Notes under the pieces: generated by a model | The model's database searches: none | Seen by the model: only the letters and a program-made list of their open reading frames with translations | What the model was told of the DNA's origin: nothing | Translations under genes and position numbers: made by a program | Origin: an uncultured bacterium | GTDB taxonomy: Bacteria; Bacillota; Clostridia; Peptostreptococcales; Anaerovoracaceae | DNA: 6,280 nt | Reading direction: 5' to 3' | Assembly (NCBI GenBank): GCA_905214195.1 | Contig: CAJMLH010000056.1 | Span: 1-6,280, forward strand | Shown here: in pieces, positions 1-5,221 of the stretch | Layout: each line of letters opens with the position of its first letter | How positions within the stretch are numbered: the stretch's first letter is position 1

Positions 1-5
1 TTCAT
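1..5 (-). CDS. start of the next minus-strand gene (5'-most five bases only)
   Basis: The minus strand reads ATG at positions 5 to 3 and then AA, preceded by a good ribosome binding site at 18 to 12 with a six-base spacer. This looks like the first codon of a gene running off the left edge. It lies downstream of the terminator at 66 to 106, so it probably has its own promoter. Only one codon and two bases of the next are visible, so nothing can be said about the product. That this is a true start is inferred from the spacing and strength of the binding site alone. Confidence 0.5.
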
Positions 6-11
6 AAATAG

Positions 12-18
12 CTCCTTT
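12..18 (-). promoter_or_regulatory. ribosome binding site for the gene starting at position 5
   Basis: The minus strand reads AAAGGAG here, six bases before an ATG. This is a strong match to the Shine-Dalgarno consensus and is the main reason to believe a new gene starts at the left edge. Confidence 0.55.
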
Positions 19-34
19 CTTAATATATATTCTG

Positions 35-64
35 GATATATTTTCGTATCTTATACATATACAA
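35..64 (-). promoter_or_regulatory. weak candidate promoter for the left-edge gene
   Basis: On the minus strand TTGTAT (64 to 59) is followed after 18 bases by TATATC (40 to 35). Each hexamer matches the sigma-A consensus only partly, and the region is very AT-rich, so chance matches are likely. A promoter is expected somewhere between the terminator at 66 to 106 and the start at position 5. This pair is the best I found, but other -10-like AT stretches (for example around 22 to 30) could serve instead. Confidence 0.25.
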
Positions 65-65
65 C

Positions 66-106
66 AAAAAAATACCCGAAAGTATTTATTTACTCTCGGA
101 TATTTT
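66..106 (-). terminator. rho-independent terminator after the ispH-rpsA fusion
   Basis: On the minus strand the arm at 106 to 91 pairs with the arm at 84 to 69. All 16 positions pair, two of them as G-U wobbles, around a six-base loop (90 to 85). The T run continues past the stem to 66. The left arm starts 15 bases after the TAA stop codon. The central CCGA/TCGG part gives the GC core, and the A/T ends give the usual A-tract and U-tract. It is placed to end the SPOR-rarA-ispH/rpsA transcript. Read on the plus strand the T tract is shorter, so activity in that direction is less likely. Confidence 0.92.
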
Positions 107-121
107 ATGTAAATATAATTT

Positions 122-2098
122 TTATTCTTCTGAATCGTCTTCGATTACATCTTCTTCAAATGCATCGTCTGCTTCTTCTGATTCAGGCATAGCCTGTTTA
201 AGGCTTAAGCTGATTCTTTTTCTTTCAGTATCGATGTCAAGAATCTTAGCTTCTACATCTTGTCCCAATTCAAGTTCCTCTGCAATGTCTGAAACTCTCT
301 TATTGGCTACTTCTGAGATATGAACAAGTCCATCAAGACCCGGTTCAAGTTCGACAAATGCACCGTATTCTTTTATCTGAACAACCTTACCGCCTACAAC
401 TTGTCCAACTTCATAATTTTCGTTTATTACTGACCAAGGTTCAGGTGTAGTCTGCTTAAGTCCCAAAGAAATCTTGCCTTTTTCTTCATTCATTGAAAGA
501 ATCTTAACTTTTACTTTGTCACCTATCTGAAGAACTTCCTTTGGATGTTTAAGTTTTCCCCATGAAATTTCCGAAATATGCAGAAGTCCGTCAATTCCAC
601 CCAGATCTACGAATGCACCATAATCTGTAAATCTCATAACAGTGCCTTCCACTACATCGTCAACATGCAAAGAATTCCAAATTTCTTCAATCTTTCTCTG
701 CTTTTCTTCTGTGAGAACCACCTTGTGTGAAAATACAGCTCTGTTTCTTCTGAGGTCAACCCTTGTAACTTTTACATCCATTTCCTGACCTATGAACTCT
801 TCTGCATTTTCAACAAATTTATCGGAAAGCTGTGACATAGGAATAAATCCTGTAACTTCTTTATAAGCTGCAATAACGCCTCCGTTTACCTGTCTTACAA
901 CTTTTACGTTTATAACAGTGCCGTTTCCGTAAGCTTCGTTGATTTCATTCCAATGTTCATTAGCTTCTAATTTCTTCTTGGAGAGTAAAATCACACCATC
1001 ACCGTCATCTGTTTTGATGACTTTTGCCTGGATCTCATCGCCTTCCTTAAACAAATCTGTCAGCTTCTGGTCTCCCTCTACTGTTACTTCTTCCTTTGGA
1101 ATAACTCCATCTTTTTTGCATCCCATGTTAACAATAACTTCCTTGTCAGTAACCTGATGCACTTTACCATTAACAATTTCGCCGACACGAGGTAATCTTA
1201 AGGATTTTTCGATATCATCCATTAAGTCCATCATGTTCATTTCATTTTTTTCTGTGATGTTTTCACTCATCGTAGCAATAACCTCCTTAATTACGCATTC
1301 AGGTGTCGAGGCACCTGCTGCAACACCTATTTTATTACATTTTGACAATTCACGCAATGGTAAATCTTCTATTTTTTCAACAAAAAAGGTGTTTTGACAT
1401 ATTTTTTTTGAAATTTCATATAATTTCTGCGTATTGGAGCTGTTCCTGCCTCCGATTATTACCATCGCATCACATTCCTCTGCAAGCAGGCTGCAATCTT
1501 TTTGCCTCGTAGCAGTTGCATTGCATATGGTATTTTTTACTGTAAAAGATTTTTTTCTGTTTGTGAATACTTCTACTATAGAATCAAGAAGCTCTTTTTT
1601 TATAGTAGTCTGACATACGATAAACAAATTATCTTCCTCAACACTTTCCGCACTTTCCGCCGAATTCACTATAGTGGAATTACCACAGCACCAGCCTTTT
1701 ATTCCTTTTACTTCCGGATGGTTTTCATCGCCCACTATGATTATATGATATCCGTTTTCAGATGCCTCAGCTACCAAAGTATGAATCTTCTTTACAAAAG
1801 TGCAAGTTGCGTCAACTACATTAAGTCCGTTCTCCTGAGCCTTGTCCCAAAACAGTTTACTTTCTCCGTGAGACCTTACTATTATAATATCTTCCTTGCC
1901 TGCATCATCAATATTATCGAGTATATCCACTCCCTTTGACCTTAAATCATCTGTTACAAGACGATTATGTATAAGTGGTCCAAATGTATATATTTTCTTC
2001 CCACACTCATTATGTTTAACCTGTTCTTCTGTTTTTTCTATAGCTTGTCTTACACCAAAACAAAATCCTGAATTTTTTGCTCTTATTATCTCTATCAT
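122..2098 (-). CDS. ispH-rpsA: bifunctional 4-hydroxy-3-methylbut-2-enyl diphosphate reductase / 30S ribosomal protein S1
   Basis: This 658-residue protein joins two normally separate proteins. Residues 1 to about 278 are IspH (LytB), the [4Fe-4S] enzyme that reduces HMBPP to IPP and DMAPP in the last step of the MEP isoprenoid pathway. The cluster cysteines are Cys13 (SGFCFGV), Cys99 (DATC) and Cys192 (ICNATATRQ). Active-site residues include His44, His77, His127, Glu129, the QTT motif near 163 to 165, Asn222 (NSSN) and Ser264 (AGASTPE). Residues about 305 to 635 hold four S1 RNA-binding repeats (roughly 305-374, 391-458, 481-548, 566-635). Repeats 3 and 4 carry the canonical YGAFV and GL(V/L)HISE motifs. 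An acidic tail follows. Such fusions are known in Clostridia and the length fits them. The ATG start overlaps the rarA stop (ATGA) and has only a weak AAAAGAAA binding site, suggesting coupled translation. A second, much stronger start signal lies inside the gene at the domain junction. Confidence 0.96.
   Translation of the reverse strand: MIEIIRAKNSGFCFGVRQAIEKTEEQVKHNECGKKIYTFGPLIHNRLVTDDLRSKGVDILDNIDDAGKEDIIIVRSHGESKLFWDKAQENGLNVVDATCTFVKKIHTLVAEASENGYHIIIVGDENHPEVKGIKGWCCGNSTIVNSAESAESVEEDNLFIVCQTTIKKELLDSIVEVFTNRKKSFTVKNTICNATATRQKDCSLLAEECDAMVIIGGRNSSNTQKLYEISKKICQNTFFVEKIEDLPLRELSKCNKIGVAAGASTPECVIKEVIATMSENITEKNEMNMMDLMDDIEKSLRLPRVGEIVNGKVHQVTDKEVIVNMGCKKDGVIPKEEVTVEGDQKLTDLFKEGDEIQAKVIKTDDGDGVILLSKKKLEANEHWNEINEAYGNGTVINVKVVRQVNGGVIAAYKEVTGFIPMSQLSDKFVENAEEFIGQEMDVKVTRVDLRRNRAVFSHKVVLTEEKQRKIEEIWNSLHVDDVVEGTVMRFTDYGAFVDLGGIDGLLHISEISWGKLKHPKEVLQIGDKVKVKILSMNEEKGKISLGLKQTTPEPWSVINENYEVGQVVGGKVVQIKEYGAFVELEPGLDGLVHISEVANKRVSDIAEELELGQDVEAKILDIDTERKRISLSLKQAMPESEEADDAFEEDVIEDDSEE
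1268..1289 (-). promoter_or_regulatory. possible internal ribosome binding site and start codon for free S1
   Basis: Within the fusion gene, the minus strand reads TAAGGAGGT at 1289 to 1281, a nine-base match to the complement of the 16S rRNA tail. It is followed after ten bases by an in-frame ATG at 1270 to 1268 (Met277). Translation from there would give a 382-residue protein starting MSENITEKNEMNMMD, which resembles the N-terminus of free-standing S1 proteins and includes all four S1 repeats. The spacer is a little long. The motif also encodes the IspH C-terminal residues IKEVIATM, so protein constraint could produce it. Function is inferred. Confidence 0.45.
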
Positions 2099-3369
2099 TT
2101 TCTTTTGTTTAAACTTTCTAAATATTTTTTAAATGAACTTTCTGAACCGTTTTCTGTAGGATTGTAATACTTTACTCCCTTTTTATATAAATTGTCCGGT
2201 AAATACTGCTGACACACATATCCGCCATAATCATGAGGATATTTATATGTAAGACCGATTCCCATTTTTTTTGCACCCTCATAGTGACTATCTTTAAGGT
2301 GCAGCGGAACATCATCTATCACATTATTCTTTATATCCTCCATAGCCTTACTATATGCCGCAATAGCTGAATTGGATTTAGGTGCCGCAGCCATCAATAT
2401 TACAGCCTGACTTAAATTTATAGCAGCTTCCGGAAGTCCTACCGTCATTGCCGCCTGAACGCAAGAATTAACAATAGAAACAGCTGATGGATATGCCATA
2501 CCTATATCTTCACTAGCTATAACAAGAAGCCTTCTTGCTATCACTTTTATATCTGCCCCACCATCTATAAGCCTCGCAAAATAATGAATAGCTGCATCCG
2601 GGTCACTTCCTCTTATAGATTTTTGCAAAGCGCTCAGCAAATTATACTGATCGTCCCCTTTATCGTAAAATCCGATTTTTCTCTGCATAGCTTCCGCCAC
2701 GGTTTCTTTAGTAACCGTGCCTTTTATTTCTGTGTTCTCGGCTATAAATCCTACAGTATCAAGGGCAACCCTTGCATCACCGCTTGCTAACTTGGCAAGC
2801 AACTCTATACCATCTTCTTGCCATGTCAGCTCTATTGCTCCTACACCCCTGTCTTTATCTTTTATAGCTCTTTTTATTATGTTCTTAAGATTATCTTCTT
2901 TTAGTCGTTTAAATTCATATATATTTCTTACTCTGCTTATTACTGCATTATTAACAGCAAAATATGGATTTTCCGTGGTACTTCCTATGAATTTAATTAC
3001 ACCCTCCTCTAAAGCCTTAAGGAGAGAATCCTGCTGCATTTTGTTCCATCTGTGAAACTCATCTATATAAAAGTAAGTGGTCTTTTTTTCCAGTCCGTAA
3101 AATCTGGTGTAAGCTGATTGCAGCAGTTCTTTAAATTCTTTCGTTCCTGTAGTCGAAGCATTGATTTCATTAAACTCGCCGTCCATCTCACGGGCTATAA
3201 TCCTCGCAAGAGTTGTTTTTCCGGTACCTGACGGTCCGAAAAAAATTGCCGAATCAAAAGTTTTGTTTTTTATGGAATTATAAAACAAAGAGCCCGGATA
3301 CAAAAAATGTTCCTGACCCGAAAATTCTTCAAGAGTCTGAGGTCTCATTCTTGTTGAGAGCGGAATCAT
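2095..3369 (-). CDS. rarA: replication-associated recombination protein A, AAA+ ATPase (RarA/MgsA)
   Basis: RarA is a cytoplasmic clamp-loader-like AAA+ ATPase that acts at stalled replication forks and single-stranded DNA ends. The 424 residues match the usual family length. The N-terminal RMRPQTLEEFSGQEH is the family opening. Walker A is GPSGTGKT (45-52), Walker B is YFYIDEFHR (99-107), and sensor 1 is GSTTENP (129-135). SRVR near 145-148 carries the likely arginine finger, and GDAR (197-200) holds the sensor 2 arginine. The C-terminal part has the typical YDKGDDQYNLLSALQKS and IRGSDPDAA stretch and the LLVIASEDIG motif of the RarA tetramerisation region. The Walker B segment has Phe105 where many homologues have Ile, and Trp108 after HR where Phe is usual; both are mild changes. 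The start has an AAGGAGG site overlapping the upstream stop codon. The gene lies 10 bp after the SPOR gene and overlaps ispH-rpsA by four bases. Confidence 0.95.
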   Translation of the reverse strand: MIPLSTRMRPQTLEEFSGQEHFLYPGSLFYNSIKNKTFDSAIFFGPSGTGKTTLARIIAREMDGEFNEINASTTGTKEFKELLQSAYTRFYGLEKKTTYFYIDEFHRWNKMQQDSLLKALEEGVIKFIGSTTENPYFAVNNAVISRVRNIYEFKRLKEDNLKNIIKRAIKDKDRGVGAIELTWQEDGIELLAKLASGDARVALDTVGFIAENTEIKGTVTKETVAEAMQRKIGFYDKGDDQYNLLSALQKSIRGSDPDAAIHYFARLIDGGADIKVIARRLLVIASEDIGMAYPSAVSIVNSCVQAAMTVGLPEAAINLSQAVILMAAAPKSNSAIAAYSKAMEDIKNNVIDDVPLHLKDSHYEGAKKMGIGLTYKYPHDYGGYVCQQYLPDNLYKKGVKYYNPTENGSESSFKKYLESLNKRK

Positions 3370-3373
3370 ATTT

Positions 3374-3380
3374 CCTCCTT
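3374..3380 (-). promoter_or_regulatory. ribosome binding site of rarA
   Basis: The minus strand reads AAGGAGG, four bases before the rarA ATG. Its first base is the last base of the SPOR gene's TAA stop, so ribosomes finishing SPOR are placed at the rarA start. It fixes the start at 3369. Confidence 0.85.
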
Positions 3381-3910
3381 TAAAAAGAAGCTATGAAAAC
3401 ATCTTCAACTTCCTTATCTTTAATTCCGTTCAGTTCATCTATAGCTTCGTCTTTAGTTTTTACTACCGTACTTATGACCTTGTAGTTATTGTCTTCTTCT
3501 ATGACTTTTGCATCTATTCCTTTGACTTTAAGGTCCTCTTTAAGCTTTTCGGCAGCCTCTTTTGATGTAAAAACACCAAATTGCAATGCATATCCTCCCT
3601 CAGGTGCAGAACTTATCTCTGTTTCTCCTGAACTTTCACTGCTATTGCTGTCTGTAGCTGCCTGCTCATTTTCAGTATCTTTATCCCCGCTGTCTTTTGT
3701 CTCTTCCCCCGATCCCTCGTTGTTTGCTATTTTAATAGGACTTTCGTCTGCATCATATCCCAAAAGCGGTCCTATAACAAATCTTGCGGTAAGATAACCT
3801 AAAATCACGGCTATTACCATTATACCAAGAACCATTGTAAATTTCATCTTAGAATTTTCATTTGGACGCTTTCTTTTTTTTACACGCCTTCTGTTCATTT
3901 GCCCCATCAT
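3380..3910 (-). CDS. membrane-anchored SPOR-domain protein
   Basis: SPOR domains bind denuded peptidoglycan glycan strands and often direct proteins to division septa or cell-wall remodelling sites. This 176-residue protein has a very basic N-terminus (RRRVKKRKRP, about 7-16), then one hydrophobic segment (about 24-46), which suggests an inside-to-outside single-pass anchor. A Ser/Glu/Asp/Lys-rich low-complexity linker (about 55-104) follows, and then a C-terminal SPOR domain (about 105-176) opening YALQFGVFTSKEAAEKL. That opening and the later YKV strand fit the SPOR fold. No catalytic domain is attached, so it is probably a targeting or structural factor. It is the first gene of the operon with rarA and ispH-rpsA, with a promoter upstream. 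Two ATG codons are adjacent; the first (3910-3908) has the better seven-base spacing to AGGAGG. The exact cellular role is not known from the sequence. Confidence 0.85.
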   Translation of the reverse strand: MMGQMNRRRVKKRKRPNENSKMKFTMVLGIMVIAVILGYLTARFVIGPLLGYDADESPIKIANNEGSGEETKDSGDKDTENEQAATDSNSSESSGETEISSAPEGGYALQFGVFTSKEAAEKLKEDLKVKGIDAKVIEEDNNYKVISTVVKTKDEAIDELNGIKDKEVEDVFIASF

Positions 3911-3917
3911 AATAAAA

Positions 3918-3923
3918 CCTCCT
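3918..3923 (-). promoter_or_regulatory. ribosome binding site of the SPOR gene
   Basis: The minus strand has AGGAGG seven bases before the first of two adjacent ATG codons. It supports the start at 3910 over the ATG one codon later. Confidence 0.85.
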
Positions 3924-3980
3924 GCTTTGTTATATTGTATTTTTTATCCTCAACTAATATTACTGCAAAAGGATTATTAT

Positions 3981-4010
3981 TTTATACCGTTCAAAATTCA
4001 TGGATATCAA
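3981..4010 (-). promoter_or_regulatory. sigma-A-type promoter of the SPOR-rarA-ispH/rpsA operon
   Basis: On the minus strand TTGATA (4010-4005) and TATAAA (3986-3981) are separated by 18 bases. Each hexamer differs from consensus at one position. The predicted start of transcription is about 60 to 65 bases before the SPOR ATG. The site lies in the only sizeable gap of the window, just where a new operon is expected. A 7-bp inverted repeat (4009-4015 with 4028-4034) touches the -35 element and could be an operator, though it is AT-rich and may be chance. Confidence 0.6.
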
Positions 4011-4041
4011 GTAAAAAAACAATTGTCTTTACTTCTCGCCA

Positions 4042-4572
4042 TCACTGTATCCCGCACAGGTTAACCTCTCTTTCAAGCTGAAAAACAAAAGTTTTCATTT
4101 TCATTATACTCAAATTTTCTGTTGCCGACATTTGTCCAAGCATATCAAGATACAGTCTGCCGTTATCTGTAGTTAACGCTCTAAGGTCTCTTATAAAATG
4201 ATTCAATTTCTTCTGGGCCTTTATCTTATTTTTATCAGGAACATATGTAAATTTTATATCTTCAAAGTCTTTTTTTACATATACTGTATTTATATCCAGT
4301 ACAAATTCTTCAGGAAATATAAGATATTGGTTGCATTCTTCCATAGCTGAAATGGTTTTTTCCACTACACTAAGTACTTTATCTGCTTCAAGGCCTCTAC
4401 ACTCCGCCACTCTCATATATCCGGATGTAGAATAAAAGCCTGTTAATTCGTTTCCTTTTTTTATAATGCTTATGGGGAATATCCCTTTACACACTCCATC
4501 TGTCAACACATCCATCTTCTCCTCATATCTTAGCTGTTCTTCTTTAAACTTAATCATGACCTTATCAAACAT
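4042..4572 (-). CDS. DUF6382-like protein without an FHA domain
   Basis: This is a 176-residue protein with no signal peptide or membrane segment, so it is probably cytoplasmic. Its pattern recalls the DUF6382 domain usually found in front of an FHA domain in Clostridia. The shared elements are an N-terminal RYEEKM helix, GIFPISI, a Tyr/Gly strand (GFYSTSGYMRV), an amphipathic helix ending in YLIFPEEFVLD, and a FTYVPDKN strand followed by two helices. The assignment is by eye and no profile search was run. No FHA motifs follow and the gene ends at TGA. The start is ATG at 4572-4570, six bases after GGAGGTG. An upstream in-frame GTG at 4587-4585 would place this binding site inside the gene and is less likely. 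It overlaps the TadE-like gene by eight bases, so translation is probably coupled. A regulatory or scaffold role in the Tad-like system is inferred from position only. Confidence 0.65.
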   Translation of the reverse strand: MFDKVMIKFKEEQLRYEEKMDVLTDGVCKGIFPISIIKKGNELTGFYSTSGYMRVAECRGLEADKVLSVVEKTISAMEECNQYLIFPEEFVLDINTVYVKKDFEDIKFTYVPDKNKIKAQKKLNHFIRDLRALTTDNGRLYLDMLGQMSATENLSIMKMKTFVFQLEREVNLCGIQ

Positions 4573-5221
4573 TTGCAGCACCTCCACATATTTTGCACGG
4601 TGAATATTTTTTTCTTACGGCATCCTCTTTTTCCATCTCCTGCCGGTACTCATTTTTATATATTTCAGTAACATATCTACAAGTTTTCCTATGGTACTTA
4701 ATACCATACTTTGGAAATACCACTACTTTATATGTAGACTTATTTTGATGAAAATCATCTTCGTCAAGACATTTCCCCGTATTGAGCATACCTGTGAAAC
4801 CCCTCGTCAACAGCTTTTCCTCAAAGGTAATTCTTCCGTCGATACCAATAGCATTAACTACATTAAAGTCCGCCTTACCCTCAACTGCGATTAAATCCGT
4901 CATTCCACTGCCGTTATACAAATACTTGAACCTTGTTATACGGAAATCTACAGGGTTTTCTTCTGATATCCTGCTTTCCGTTTTGTTGCAAAGGGAAACA
5001 GAATCTCTGTATTTATAAGCTTCAAGGCTCATAGTAAGAACTTCCTCTGCTGTGGAAAAACATATATTCTCACATATTCCCGTTATTCGTATTATCAATG
5101 TTAATGCCGATATGCTCAATATTAAAATCGGCAAAAATATCGCTGCCTCAAGTATGTAGCTGCCCTTTCTGCTAAAAATCTTTTCTTTAATAATGCTCAT
5201 CAAACCCATATTCTCTTCCAT
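4565..5221 (-). CDS. TadE-like pseudopilin with a C-terminal His/Cys cluster
   Basis: The N-terminus has a short basic stretch, then RKGSYILEAAIFLPI and a hydrophobic segment (about 21-48). This is the TadE/pseudopilin signature. A likely prepilin-peptidase site is Gly20|Ser21 with Glu25 at mature position +5. The rest (about 50-218) would lie outside the membrane. The C-terminal end (about 164-214) contains VVVFPKYGIKYHRKTCRYV and, 27 residues after Cys181, CKIC. His177, Cys181, Cys209 and Cys212 form an HxxxC...CxxC arrangement like small metal-binding modules at the ends of some secreted Firmicute proteins. Zn binding is inferred. TadE proteins take part in assembly of Tad/Flp pili or related envelope structures. 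The start is uncertain: ATG codons at 5221, 5209 and 5200 are all in frame. The first has a weak site (GGTAA) and GGAAGAG lies just before the second. The gene overlaps the upstream gene by about 35 bp from the first start. Confidence 0.75.
   Translation of the reverse strand: MEENMGLMSIIKEKIFSRKGSYILEAAIFLPILILSISALTLIIRITGICENICFSTAEEVLTMSLEAYKYRDSVSLCNKTESRISEENPVDFRITRFKYLYNGSGMTDLIAVEGKADFNVVNAIGIDGRITFEEKLLTRGFTGMLNTGKCLDEDDFHQNKSTYKVVVFPKYGIKYHRKTCRYVTEIYKNEYRQEMEKEDAVRKKYSPCKICGGAANV
4579..4585 (-). promoter_or_regulatory. ribosome binding site deciding the start of the DUF6382-like gene
   Basis: The minus strand reads GGAGGTG, six bases before the ATG at 4572-4570. This strong site lies inside the 3' end of the TadE-like gene. 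It argues against the in-frame GTG at 4587, which would begin within the site itself. Confidence 0.8.

Noticed and set aside
1502..1939. Plus-strand open frame of 145 codons opposite ispH
   Set aside because: It lies wholly antisense to the conserved IspH domain. The protein has irregular, Phe/Tyr/Ser-rich composition and no recognisable motif, as expected for the shadow of an AT-rich gene.
2717..3055. Plus-strand open frame of 112 codons opposite rarA
   Set aside because: It is antisense to the AAA+ core of RarA, Ser/Leu-rich, without a domain. The opposite strand fully explains it.
3489..3797. Plus-strand open frame of 102 codons opposite the SPOR gene
   Set aside because: Its Ser/Leu-rich protein mirrors the Glu/Ser-rich linker and SPOR domain on the other strand. 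No independent evidence of coding.
4009..4034. Inverted repeat with a T run as terminator of the Tad-like genes
   Set aside because: The stem is seven base pairs with only one G-C pair, and the T run is in the loop rather than after the stem. It does not meet the usual form of an intrinsic terminator.
4573..4587. GTG at 4587 as start of the DUF6382-like gene
   Set aside because: The strong GGAGGTG site lies inside that extension and is correctly spaced for the ATG at 4572, so the five extra residues are probably not translated.
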